From the NCBI RefSeq assembly GCF_963675165.1, contig NC_087392.1:2929001-2993000 (forward strand): a stretch of DNA of 64,000 nt, in the 5' to 3' direction. Position numbers and translations under genes: made by a program. Source of the stretch: Halichondria panicea. Lineage: Eukaryota; Porifera; Demospongiae; Suberitida; Halichondriidae. The notes under the pieces are model-generated. The model had not been told where the DNA came from and did no database searches. It worked only from the letters and a program-made list of their open reading frames with translations. The stretch's first letter is position 1; each line of letters starts with the position of its first letter. Positions 47,618 through 60,800 of this stretch are shown here, in pieces.

Positions 47618-47715
47618 ACCATAGATAGAGTAAAGAGGGATTGGAAACGGAAGTACCCTCGAAGTACCATCCGTGTATCTCCGCGGTTTTAATCGAGGCT
47701 TACTTTTTAACACGA
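47618..47715. repeat. Interspersed repeat unit
   Basis: This is the second copy of the 6627-6727 repeat, sharing gggattggaaacggaagt and cggttttaatcgag. Confidence 0.5.
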
Positions 47716-47869
47716 GGGCTAAACATGAATAATTCATGAGAATTGTTTTGCTCTCTGTAAGAAGTCCACAGGAATTCTGATATTCATGCTCGTAATTTAA
47801 TATATCCCGAGGAAGACAATAGAGGACAAAATTAATACAGTCCTCAATTGTTAAAGGTGGAATGCATAC

Positions 47870-48047
47870 CTGACTGCGTTCCAGATCCACTCCAGGAGTC
47901 ATTATCACCACTGTGCCATGATTCATGGTCTCTTGCGAACAGAGTAAGGCCATTGTGGTGGGTAGTGATGACAGCCAAATACGCCACAAGCAGGCAGCTC
48001 ATGAACACTGTCAGCACGACCAAAACTCCTTGCTTTCTTCTATTCAT
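47870..48047 (-). CDS. Possible first exon of a signal-anchored protein
   Basis: From ATG 48047 the frame gives MNRRKQGVLVVLTVFMSCLL and VAYLAVITT, a basic lead followed by a hydrophobic stretch, then an Asp/Ser-rich segment, and ends in a donor-like G|gtatgc at 47864-47869. No convincing next exon is seen, though a short frame ending near 47700 fits the phase. It is head to head with protein C. It could be a real small gene, a decayed one or chance. Confidence 0.3.
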
Positions 48048-48294
48048 ACCTAGTCTACCTCTATAGCATTTATCAAACAACAGTGGCTGAATGCTGAACA
48101 GAGTCTACTGTGTACCATGCACCGTGGCCCTCGATAAAGGAAGTGTACGTAGATCTACGTGTAGATCAAAACCACTCAATTCTATTTATAGATCTAGACA
48201 GAGAAATCCAGTGACCCCCACAAGACTCCCGGGATCCAAAAAATTGTGTTTCACAGAAAGTTCAAGGGTCCATCAAACTTATCCTAGATGCAAA

Positions 48295-49441
48295 ATGTTT
48301 GCTTCTGCCATCATCTTGCTTACTGTGGCTATCAATGGTGAGTAAGCATTATATTGATGGATCCATGGTTCCACTTCTGACTCTGTAGAAGTGGCTTTGC
48401 AACCAGTACCCTGGCCACCACTTGTGACCAGCTGCAATGTCATGCCACGAATAGCTGCAGACATGACTGTTGCAGCTGTCGGACAGCTCTCTTGTGTCAG
48501 CTCAGGGTGGCCAGAATGTGACACCATCTACTGTAACGTGGTTTCCAACAGTGAGCAGCTGGAAATACAACTGCTTCCCTGTTGGGAGTATCCAGCACTC
48601 TGGTTGAAGGGCAGGGACATCAATGGTAAGGAGATTCTTCAGCACATTTTTTACAAGGACGTGGAGACATTTAAGATGATGATCGGTGATGCACAAGTTA
48701 CTCTTTATGTTGCTATTGTGCAAAGGAGCAAACTGACTGTGGGTGTTGAGGTATTACATATATACCAGTCACATGATGTCTGTTTTTTTATCATTTTCAA
48801 ATTTCTTTTAGGTAACCGCTCAAGTTGGAAATAGCAATGTAACACTCATTCCATACAGAGACATCCCTCTCAACACTTCATTCTGTCAAGGTACTACATC
48901 ATGAATCTAGACAAATTAATGCATACAATAATATTTTGAACAGATCCTACTCCTCTCACCTGTGAAGTTCTTGAGTTTATTGAGCAATACATTATCGTGG
49001 AGCAATCAGCCTGGACACATGACCCAGCCCTTACTCCTCAATGTTTAATACCAGACTCAGCACACTGCACCAGTGTCAAGTGCCAATGGCCATCCAACCC
49101 GCTTCATAGTCAGCAGGCAGAGATGGACCTGCTACCTTGCTTAAAGCCGGCTGGAATGAGGATTAGTGTGAGCAATTCACAGGATGGTGTAGTTTTCAAC
49201 CACACATTTCAACAATCGGAGATAGTTAAATTTAACTCTGATACAAAATTAAATGTGACGTTAACTCACCCCCAAGAAGGAGTGATAGGACTAGAGGTGA
49301 GTCTACCGAACGAAGGTTGAGCAGTTTGTGTATTAATTTCTTTTATAGGTAATCTCAATAACAACCACTCGTAACTTTACTCAGCTCTCCTTTGTGAGAG
49401 TGCCTCTACCAAAGTGCTCCACATTTGTCGTTTCTGAGTAA
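48295..49441 (+). CDS. Secreted Cys-rich module protein C
   Basis: The model is join(48295..48337, 48389..48750, 48812..48890, 48944..49296, 49349..49441), 309 aa. A signal peptide (MFASAIILLTVAING) is split by a phase-1 intron. Two copies of the module also seen in proteins A and B follow: C...CDTIYC with QLLPCWEYPALWL, and C...CTSVKC with DLLPCLKPAGMRI. Each module is one exon ending in phase 0, and each is followed by a strand exon or segment (VTAQVGNSNVTLIPYRDIPL; VISITTTRNFTQLSFVRVPL) ending in Cys. There is no membrane segment, so it looks secreted. Function is unknown. Confidence 0.8.
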
Positions 49442-50216
49442 ATTAGTAAATAATAAATTTTTCAGGTAGTCTTGTGTATAGAGAGAGATACATTATGATC
49501 TTTAGTCCTAATATGTTGAATTTGGTGGTACGAACTCATGATTTTTCCTATCCATTTTGTATTATAATTATACTCCCTATCTGATCATGATCATTGTTTT
49601 TTGTTGTTCCGCACTCTGTATGAGCGGGTAATTTTTGTTGGTGCAAATGTTCGTATCAACTGCATGTCCTGCAATTACGTATTATAACTATTCATACAGC
49701 TCATGATCTGCAGGAGAACCTATATTGCGGTAGACATATAATTTTGTAGTTTTAATAACCGTATTAACACGTCCCGTACCAGTTATACAGTGCTCTGCAA
49801 TGCGAAAATTTCCACCATACAAAAATACCCATGGTACCGATACATGTACATATATATATAATTATACTAAACGCTTATAAATTATTCAGCACAATAAACT
49901 TATTATTTTATTTACTTATAATTATTTATTAATCAAAGAATCACCATGCAGTTATATTCTGCACAGCTCGATCTGTCTATATACATTAATATTAATACGT
50001 TAGTGAATAATTATACTGTCATTACATATAATTATGAGCAGTCATAATACTTTATACATAAATTATATGACGTGTACATACAGTAGAACCTCGCTAATCC
50101 TGTAATAATAAAATAATAACTTCACATCACAAAATCAATCGTAATTTTATAGTATAATTATATACACATTCAGAATAAATGCCAGATTCTACATATTATA
50201 TATAATCTGCAATTAG
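49442..50216. other. AT-rich intergenic stretch
   Basis: It lies between the convergent protein C and PARP genes. A degraded relative of the gcgggtaattttcg MITE is visible at 49620-49780 and a lone pogo-like end (cagtagaacctcgctaatcc) at 50081. No gene is seen. Confidence 0.45.
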
Positions 50217-53200
50217 TTACTGGTATTTGATCAGATAAGCTGGATAAGCCTTGTCGTTATCATATGTCATGAACACTTGAGATCCGTTTGTGTCACCAGT
50301 CACAGAGTCGTAATCCATATTAGTAAAGTGTACTTTTCCACCCGCAGATCCACGTGGTTTTTGAGGCGGCTTACGAAGGCTCCCATTTGAAACACATCTG
50401 TAGCTATCTCCAGTGAGAACTTTGACGAAAAAAATTTCTTTACAACCATCGTATGTAGTGTAGGAATAGTTGTTAGAATAGCTTGCATTGACTGCGAAGT
50501 AATTGGCTGTTCCCCACATTCCCTGGTTACTGTACCTCATGTCGAACCCATTCTCTCCTTCATAAATGAGTTTAGGATCGTTGCTGCGGGTACCATGAAA
50601 AAGCTCTTTTTCATTGACATTTCCATTGTTCTTCAGATGCAACCTCTTCTTGTGGGCACAATAGGCTTCCCACAACCAGGTATTTTGGATCCTTGAAATA
50701 GATACAATACGACTAGTAGACAGCGTAGCTTGAAATTTTTGCTCCACCCTGGTCCATTCGGGAGTTTTCGGTGACACTGGGAACACCTCTGTGGTTAGAT
50801 TTTGGTCTTGCCATTCAGGTGGAGTGGAGATCTCTGCGTCAGCACGTTCCAGTTGATGGTCGATGATGAGTTGCTGTACTGTCTTCACCACAACTTGCAC
50901 ATCACTATTGATACCCTCCAGGGTTACCAAACTCTGTTTTTTAGACCCAACCTGGCTCTCAGTGACACTGAAACCAACTTGGTGCTTGAGAGCAACATTC
51001 TCAAGCTTGCTGGAAAATTGATGAGATAAGGCAAACCTAATGTTAATGTCCTCTGTCTGCATATAGCTGTCTAGTTTCTTTTTAAGTTTGGTTTTGGCAG
51101 CCTCCAGAGAGTCCCTAGGTCCACGCAGGGTTACACACACTTCCTGCTGGCCAGATGAAGGGTCACATATTTTGGGTGCAAGAGTAGCAGGAGGGTTAGG
51201 CTGATCAGGCCTAGTTGATCTTGGGTACGTACACACCACACATAACTCCTCTTGAAGTTTATATGTAAACTGCAAAAAGTTGGAGGTTGAAAACACCGAT
51301 CGAAACATGGGTTTGACTGTTAGCTGCTCTTGTCCGACACTCGATTCGATTGGTTGAATCACTTGCGTTATCAGTGGTTGTTCAGCAACAAGAATGGCTG
51401 CTGGAGTGCCACTCAGCTTTAGGCCACTCTGAGGCTTCTTGAGGGGGTAAACTTTGATTCTACAATTCCGAGCAATGCTGTTAGCATGCGAAAGGTACGT
51501 AGTGTACTTAAAGTGTGAGTTCAGTACTAGACCAACAACCTCATTATTGCTGGTAAGGATCTTGCTGGTCATGGTGCACTCTCCAAGGAACTTCTGTATT
51601 TCCTCCTCAGCTGTGTCTAGTTCTTCACTGCAGTCCTCAGGAGCAGTTAACTCAGCCTCAAAGATGGTAGATTGACATTTTATATAGAAGTACACGGCTA
51701 ATGGCCACAGAAATTCTTTTTTATCTTTTCTGAGGGTGTTGGCTGCAATAGGCGTGAGCGGAATAGTTTTTGTGATAGTGGCTGTTTGCGAGATCTCTTC
51801 TCCAATTTGAAAGACTTCAGATTCCTCACCCACAACATAGATAGTGGTTGTAGTTACTTCATCCTTCGGAATTGATTGTTGTCTGGCTTCCTTACTAATA
51901 ATGTCTATGACAATGTTACAAGTTCTTTCCTTGTCTTTCTTGATTTGATCCCACCGTCTTTTCCACATATGGTAGTATTTGCTCTCATAGTTAACTTCGA
52001 ATTTGCCAGTGGTGATACTGTTTCTGATTCCTACCAATTTTTCGTACACTGGCTCCACACTCTTAATTGGACCCCTGATGAGAATTGAGAATGGTTCAGA
52101 CTCACTCTTTGATCTTACGATACGCAGTTCATTACAATCTTCCTTAAGTTCTTCGAAGTCTTGCTTGTGTCTTATAAAGAGCTGTTGGTGGGTGGTGAGG
52201 GGAATGAATTTGGTTATCTCATGACAGCTGTCAACTTTGTCTAGTATCTCAGCTGCACAATCACAAACTTCATTCTTTGTGAGACCATGGATCATCAAAA
52301 AATCATCACGGTTGATGATTCTAACACGATAACTCATCTCAAGCTCAGATTTGATCTCATTAAGCCTGATCGACCTTGCTGCTCCCTTGCGTAGAGTTAG
52401 TTTCCTATGAGAACTTTCAACTTGCTCTAAACACGAGCACACAGTCTGAAACACCTCGCGATGCTTGCTACAGACGATCACGCTAATCTCTGTTTCATCT
52501 TCTTCAGATCGTGACCGTTGTTTACGAGCAGGGGCTTTTTGCTCCTGTATTATCCATATCACTTCATCTGACACAGGCTTCAAAACCACATCTTTAATTT
52601 GCGATACAAATCTTCTGTTTTGATAGACAAAGCGGCGAGTGGAGACTTGAGAGAGAAAATCGCCCCTGATCAGTGCCTGTCCTGTTTGAATAGCTTGGGG
52701 ATTTCCTTTAAGGAATACTGTGCTTTTTCTTACAACAAACTCTGCAGAAAGAGAGGATAATTGTTCTCGTGCTTTGTGGTCTGTCTTGTGTAGGTAGATA
52801 AGGTATGCAGTTTCCTCAGGAGAGCATTGAACAGGGATTTTCTGAGAGGTAGCTGTTTCCATTCGTTCCCTTAGGGCAGTACATACACTTGCACATTCCT
52901 GTTGCAAGTAACTCTTAACTAAAACATTGGATTCCTTTTGTTCTATGTCCACGAATGGTGCGTTCAATGTTGAGATGAGTTCATCGCATACCTCGCTTGA
53001 TATATTGGTAATGTTCTCAGTGAACAATCCTTGTTTAAGGGCAAAACTAGCGATCTCAGTACTAGATTTGGACAGGGAGTATAGGACAACACTAGGTCTT
53101 GTATCATGAGAGAAAATACACACTTGTAGATTTTCAATACAGAATCTCTCTTTAGCTGATCTAAGAAGCGGTTGTGCAAGACTGATATTCAATTCCAAAG

Positions 53201-54805
53201 TTTCGATATCACCCAGGGCTGATTCCAGTTCCTGCCTAGCAAATTGAAGATTTCTGTTGTCGCCCACAAGTCCAATGAAAGCAGACGACTCATCATAGCC
53301 CGTTAGCCTTACATTGTACTTCTGCTGGAGCATGCCTGGTAGGTCTTGTCTGAGAACAACCAGAGAAGTCTTTTTGTTCCTGTAGGATGAGTGGTATCAC
53401 ATAATTAATTATGAACAGTGTGTATATACTTACTTCTAGTAAATATTAATAATCACTCTTTAATTGCACTTATTAAATACATTGCTACCCACCTGTCCTG
53501 TATGGTGAGCTCCCGGTACACCTCGCCAGTCACTCTACTGTAAGCACTGGCTATGGCTTCGGGCGATCCAGTGAAGAATATGGTTCGACTAATCATGTCC
53601 TCCCTGATGTGTATACCTGGGTTGGTCTTGTACGGCTCAATAACATCCTGATAAAGCATTCGACCTGAAGGTCCAGCAATCATCAGACGATTCCAGTCAG
53701 CTGGGGAGAGTGTGAGACTGGATTCTGATCCTGGAGGGTGTGGGTGTGTGATTCTAGAAGATTGCAGGGAAGTAGGCACCGTCACTGATGGTGGGGGAAA
53801 CGACATTGAGGAAGGAGGTATGATCTCTTGAAGGTATGGTGTATTCGCTGCTAGAGTAGGCACACTGTGTTGATGATCAAATGGAATCTTTACTTCTTTA
53901 TTCACTGTTCTTCCTGAGGTGATTACATTGGCCTGGATGGCTTTACCATAACGAGACATTCCATTCAGTCGCTTTACAACATTGTGTGCATCTTCATTAC
54001 TGGGGAGATACAGCATAACTCTCGAAGGAGGTGACGTCAGCCGCTCGACTTTAACCCCTGATACCCCAACCATTGTTTTTAGTTCTTCAGCAGAAACAAG
54101 AGAGTCCACATGGTCTAATGAGACTGTCCGCTGACTGCCAAGAGCGAAAGAAGGCGTGGGGGCTTGAGGTACAGAGGGCTTGATGAATTGACCTCCCTTC
54201 AGTGATACATTTATGGTGCAACCATCTAGTACCTTCTTATCAAGACCATGTACAGCTTTCTCTGCAGCCATAAGGGTGCTGTATTGTGCCAATGCATATC
54301 GATTCTTTACGTCAAAGATTTTGGGCGGTTGAGGCAGTTCACCAAATATTCTAAGACGTTCAACCAATTGTTCGTTAGTTAGGCTTCGAGGAAGACATGT
54401 AAGCTTCACAGTAAACTGCTGTTTGGTGTTGTATGGGGGAGTGGCTGGCACATGAATATGTGGGGTTGATTTCTCGCTATTGCTGGGCTGTCTGGCCAAA
54501 TTTACTTTAATTGAATACTTGTTCAGCAGGAGAGTTTTAGCCATTTGTTTGATAGCCGCCTCAGCCGAGCTTCGATCCGAGAAAGTAATAAAGCCAAATC
54601 CTTTTGACTTTCCGCTCTCTTTGTCTTTGATTATATCAAACCCGACTATATTCGCTTTGAATGACGAAAAATGATTCATTAGCTGATTATCAGTCACAAA
54701 CTTCGGTATAGATCCAACAAACACTTTTGCTGTGTTTTTCTTTTTTAATAGTGGTTTTTCTTTCTCTGAATCCTGTTCCTGTGGGTCTTTTGTATCAATG
54801 GTCAT
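50217..54805 (-). other. RRM-KH-ART part of the gene
   Basis: Two exons, 53493..54805 and 50217..53379, join as GAC AG|G AAC. The domain order RRM, KH-like repeats, ART is that of PARP10 and PARP14, which act in innate immunity and signalling in vertebrates. The acceptor ttgtacag lies directly before ATG ACC at 54805. Confidence 0.9.
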
Positions 54806-57800
54806 CTGTACAAACAATGAAGGAAGCATATACAATCACACCTTTGTGTTGGATGCGCAAAATTAGTTTTTGTATGTCACACTACATCCATACATGTACA
54901 TTGTCTACGTACACGTATACGTTGGGATATTCTCAATTTGCAATTTTAAGTGGCAGATTATTGCCTATAATATTACAATAATTATTATGATTACGTTTCC
55001 ACAAGAACGTACAAAGTGGATGTCCTCGGAAGAGGCATGACTATCTTGAGACATTGCACTAGACACTGCACTAGACACTGTGGAACAAAGCATATAGGAG
55101 GAGAGCAAATTACAACTTATACATACCTTCAGGTATCCAGCACACATTGTTAAGAGCTCCACTGTCATTAGTCGATCGCTCCTGTAGTGAATCACATGAT
55201 CACAATAAGGAGGTGAGGCCATACAGCAATTGAGTAAGATACCTGATTGACATCAAGCATCCATTCTCCATCTACCACAAACTTGTACTCGTGTCTCCCT
55301 TCAGATAGAGGTACAGTGGCGGTAAACACACCCAACTTGGAACAACTGTAAGTGATACAAATACTTCATTCAATTGTTGGACTTGATTGGATTATTATAA
55401 CAATACATGTAGATAGAGACAGTGATTATTAGCGCCACCAAATTAAAACATGCACATCTGCTTGTAATAATATAAGATGTGGATGTATATAATGGTTAAA
55501 TTATATACATGTAAATCTACAATATAGTTCGAACATACAGAGGATGAAGAATACTAGCTGAAATAGCTATTTGATGACTGGCAATGACCAAAAGCAAGGG
55601 ATGCGAATGGATCTGCTACAAAGTTAGATTCAACACGTCTATTTGTATTGAGAAAAGCCCTTGATAACCACCTAAGCAAATCTATACACCATTGCTCCAA
55701 TGACATATGACACATTAAGAAAGCACCGGGTGCGAGAATGCCTTTTGCCTCAGATTAGGTACGACACCACCTAATCTGCTACCATATACAGTAGAACCTC
55801 GATTATCCAGACACCTTCGGCTTGGTTCCAGAGGCATGCCGGATAACTGAATGACTGGAATCGAATGGATAAACCATGCCTTGATCAACCCACTTAATTG
55901 ATAAACAGCAGTACAAATTTAGTGCACCTGGGGGCCACTGTAGAAGCGCATGCGATAAACATGCCTGTGTCCATGGAGATAAACATGCCTGTGTCCATGG
56001 AAACAGCTGCTAATTGCGCTGTGCATTAAGGGACACGCCATTTTGCAGATATAACGGATAATCGAGGTTTCAAATAATGGAGGATGGATAATCGAGGTTC
56101 TACTGTAGTGCCGCCGTTTTACGCGAATTGACCTTGAACCTCGAAAATTATGCTCCTCAAAATTTGGAATCAGGCATTGTTTACTTCCGGTATTGTAAAC
56201 ACAATTTTTTCTCAAATTTGGCGCTATACGATAATCAATTCACTGTAGCTTTTTCAGCTAAACAGTTCGTAGGAATTCATACAGCTTACTAGAGTCGATG
56301 TTATGAAAAAGTCGATGTTTACATAACATTAGAGTAGGCCTATTCTGTGTTTTATAGTAAGTCGACCTTTACTAAATTTCATTTTAACGGTAAATTTGCC
56401 GGAGCTTAGCGCCTAGGGAGCTGGCCGCGAGGGGTGCTGCACAGAATATACTGGAGAAACCCAATGAGTGACTACTAATGAACTAAGGTCAGCCTGCCCT
56501 GTGCAGCCCCACTCCTCCTAACCGGCCCTACACTGGGACTCGACTCTCCAGTTTACATTAAATTGAAATTAAATCGTATTAGTAAAGGTCGACTTACTAC
56601 AAAACACAGAATAGGCCTACTCTAATGTTATGGTAAACATAGACTCTTTCATAACATCGACTCTTTATAACATCGACTTCATCATAAGATTGACTCATGA
56701 CACAAACGGCAAAATATCGACCTTTATGAGGTCGACTCTTGTAAACATCGACCTTTATGACGTCGACTCTTTTTAAAACATCGACCTTTATGACGTCGAC
56801 TCCATTTTATAACATCGTCTCTTTTTGGATTTTGACACAAATGGCACCCCATACCCTACAGCCTTTTCAAAGCTTGTATGAGCTACAGAAGCAGTTAGCA
56901 AAGCTCCAAGATTCATTTGCGAAGCAGAAATTGACTCAGAGCATATATTTGATTGGCAATCGAAACCTCTCAACAAAGACCACTTGTCTATAACGGCCAA
57001 AAAGGCTGTTCCCCAATGTTTATGGAGGTTCCACTGTCAGTAGATCTAGTTTACTAAGGGAGTGGTGAAACTTGACATGGCACCCCAGATATAAAAGTAA
57101 GGGGCAGGACCAGTTGATACTACTTTGGTGTACGACCGAGTGCTGAACGATGATGAAGACAGTGATGAACAAACGTAGGTCAACGATTGAGGGGAACGCA
57201 CACTAATTTACCGAACTTGTGGCGATGAACATTGCACTTTACGGAGGTAGTACCATTATTCAGATTCTGAATTCTGCAGTTCATGTTCAACGGACACCAG
57301 GCCCCTAGCGTTACAATAGAAAAAACCGAACGGCCTGGAAAAGAGGCTACGGTAAAAACCGTTTGCTCATGAAAATTCATATTGATGATTTTTTTTATAA
57401 AATGCATGATTGAAGTGACTATAATCAAATCGGTGTATTATTCTGTATGACAAGTATCAATCTTCAAAATACTGTATAGTGCGAAAGAAATTTTCGAGGC
57501 ACTTATATTTCATGGAATGGTCTCTAAAAGCGTTTCGTTGCACATGTTCGCGGAATAACTGCTTACCGGAAGCCACGCCTTTAAATCTTTGCACGTTATA
57601 GCAGATAATTCTAATTAAAGAAAAATTTTTGTGGACTTAATTTTCGTGTAAGATTGCTAACCCATGAAATCCGCGAAAATGAAGCCCCTCGAACATTTCG
57701 CGCTATACAGTATCTTCCAATGGAAGCTCTGAGCGATTATTAAGTTACTAAAAACAACAAACTAGTACAGTGTAGTCAAAATAAACTTCCAAAACTTCCA

Positions 57801-60800
57801 AAAATGCTTCTAGCTGTTAAGGTTGCGGTAAACAGTTTGCTCATGAATATTCATTATAATGATTTTTGTGAAACTACTAGGAGCATGCAGAGCATGTTTG
57901 GGGCGAGCGAGCAATTTGTGTTTGTTGTACAGTGCATGATGTGGTAATTTAAGTTTATTTATCGAATGAAATGAAATTAGTAACAGTGATTGTGTAACAG
58001 TGAATAAAAACCGAGTAGTCTGATGCAGTGGATTAGATACGACTTCCCTGTGCCAGCTGTATACCCGTGACAATTATTCTGAGTAGTGTAGAGTTGTTGT
58101 GGTCTTTGACTGTGGTGTAACATCAAGATTCAAGGTGAAACATATGTATGAGTGAAAGTTCAGCATGAAAGAGCTGGCTATACAAACTAACATGAGGAGC
58201 AAGGTTAGGAGCAAGGAGATATTATCACTTCTTGCTGGAACCAAATTACAAGATAGTATACTGTGAACAATCCTTGCCGGGTAAGTAAGTTACTCTGACC
58301 TGTTGTAAGCGTGCCAGTGTGGCCTCAGAAGTTTCCATCTGAGCTGGTCTGACCTGCCAGAGTGCTGTATTGTCTAAAGGTGCATGTGCAACTTCAGAAG
58401 TCTCCACCTGAGCTGCTCTGACCTGTCGTAGTGACTGGTCTCGATCTCTGTTTTGTTCTGTTGAGCTAGCAGGTTTATTATCACAAAAACACAAGACTTG
58501 GAAGTGAAACATGGCAAGTAAGCTGCTGTGACCTCCTGCAGGCGTGCCTGTGTGACCTTAGGCTCAGAAGGTCCCCATCTGAGCTGCTCTGACCTGCTGT
58601 AGGTGTGCTTGTAGCCTCAAGAGTCTGTGTCTTGTCTGAGCCTTTGTCTGAGTGTAGCTAGCTCTTGTGCCCATGCGCAGCTTTCACGTAAAAGTTGGTA
58701 AAGGGTCACGAGTACAAAAAACAAATATCGTGCCGGTCCACGACACACACAGACAAAATTGCACTAACTCGCTTCGCTCGCCCCAATAAATGCCATGATA
58801 AAAATACACATGATAAATATATTGGTGTATGACAAGTACGTATCAGTCTTCAAAACATTTTCCAGTAGAAGCTCTGAGCGGTCATCAAGTTACTAGAAAC
58901 AACACAAAACTAGTACAACAATGTAGTCATTTTAAACTTCCAAAAACACTTCTAGCTCTGTGTTCTTGCTCTTATATGATGCTTCTTATCATTCTGGAGG
59001 GCGGGTCGAAGAGTTTTTTTCTTTCCAGGCCAACAAACTCTCACAAAATAATAATAATTATGTAGACTAACTCCACTTAAAATGGTGGTCAGAGCCAAGG
59101 AAAACAGCCTCTTGTGAGCTTTTAGTAGCCTTTTTTCGAAATATCTCTTCGACCCGCCCTGCATATAGTGAAGCTACAGTAGACTGTACCTAAGCTTTAT
59201 AGTAAAAATGTCTATTCGAGCCATGAAATGACTACTGCGTTTCAGCTGGACTTTCAGCTCATTCTAAGATCACTAGATCTAGCTCATGAATAATTAATGA
59301 GCAAACGGTTGACCGTAACCTTAACTTACCATACTGGAGGGCAGCTCGAAGCATTGTTTTCTTTCCAGGCCAAGAAACACTCACAAAATATTTTAAATGG
59401 CTGTCAGAGCCAAGAAAAACAGCCTTCTGAGAGCTTTCAGTAGACAGTAAGTGTCTATTCGATCTATAAAATGACTACTGCATTTCAACTGGAGTTTCAG
59501 TTTATTCCAGTGGCTCACGAATTAAGTTTAACTGTACCAAGGGAGAGACAAGACTGCCATCCAGATATGCGATTGTACACACTTAGCCTCGATTCCAGGC
59601 CGATTAAAATACGGCCTGGTACCTATTGCAGGGGTGATAGTGCGCATGCGTTAGTTTATTCACCAGAATCTGGGGAATCCCCTTTTTCTTCCTTCATCAG
59701 CTTAGCTCTCTATTGCGTTGTTCCAGAAGGCTTTCACACTAGTCTGAAGCCAGAAGAGGTTCTCATCTACCTCTATGACGGTTGTATGGTCAGGATGTCT
59801 TACCTTGGATCTGTACAGGCTATGGGAAGTGTATGGTGCCTCAAACTGCCACTTGCAAAGACAACCCGGCTATAGGACCATCCTAGACGTAGATGAGAGC
59901 CTCTTCTGTCTTAAAACTAGTGTTCAAGCCTTCTAGACCAACGCAATAGACGGCATAAGCCACAGCTTCACAGAACTCAGTCTTTGAGATAAAGTATTAC
60001 GGAACATATTCTTAGTAAACGGACTAATTTCCGGATAATTTACTAAGGTTTTACGTTCGTGGTACGATTACCCATATTCTGGGTAATTTGAAGCGCATGC
60101 GCACTATCACCCCTGCAATAGGTACCAGGCCGTATTTTAATCGGCCTTGAATCGAGGCTAGTACACACTCATACAATGGCTTAATGAGTGATTAATACTC
60201 ATTAAGTACATGTATGTATGTCATTGTGCGAATTTCTTACCATCGACTAGTCTCGCGAGCAGCCGTCGAAGGGGGAAGGACGTCTGATCGAACCAGCTGC
60301 TTTTCCATGGCCCTGTTTCGGAATGCTGTCGCATCAATCAGATTGCCAGATTTCTAATAATTAAAGAGTGTGGTTTTACGTAATCGGTAGAAAGGAAGTC
60401 TGCGCTATAAAGATAAGCAGCTAGCAGAAGCCTAGAAGCTAGATTACTCTGCACAAAAAAGTCAGCTGCTGCTATTCGTGACAGTGTTGCTGCCACAAAG
60501 CTAGGTTATAAGGAGCTCAAACCCAATCAAAAGCTTGCTGTAAGTGAAAGATTTTGTGAAAGAGAATGTTGAATGGTAGATAGATGGTACCTAGAAACGT
60601 GTTTGTCTGGGAGCAGCTCTTGAGGGAACTATGCGTTCTGTAGTCCTTCTTGTAGAGAATAATACTCTTTGCAGACTATTTAAAATACTGTGCTTTAAAA
60701 AATTTGCATTTCATGCTTTGATGTGGCCACCCTTAATGATGTAGTTATATCAGCTAAGAGACCTGCAGGTAGTTGGCGCATGAATCTCATTAAAATGCCC

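Larger units (their letters stand above)
44269..48044. other. Repeat-rich intergenic region
   Basis: It contains a pogo-like MITE (44361-44594), a MITE of the gcgggtaattttcg family (45561-45743), a G-run with a C-run partner at 46088-46120, a MITE (46897-47182) and an interspersed repeat (47618-47715). Short ORFs at 44826-45257 on the plus strand have no recognisable domain and no good splice partners. Confidence 0.5.

Noticed and set aside
58246-58512. 88-aa minus-strand ORF with repeated Q-V-R-x-A-Q-x-E-T-S-E
   Set aside because: It is the translation of the imperfect 60-70 bp tandem repeat inside an inserted element, not a gene.
59471-59875. 134-aa plus-strand ORF
   Set aside because: It overlaps the left arm of a TIR element and has no domain signature; weak evidence for a gene.
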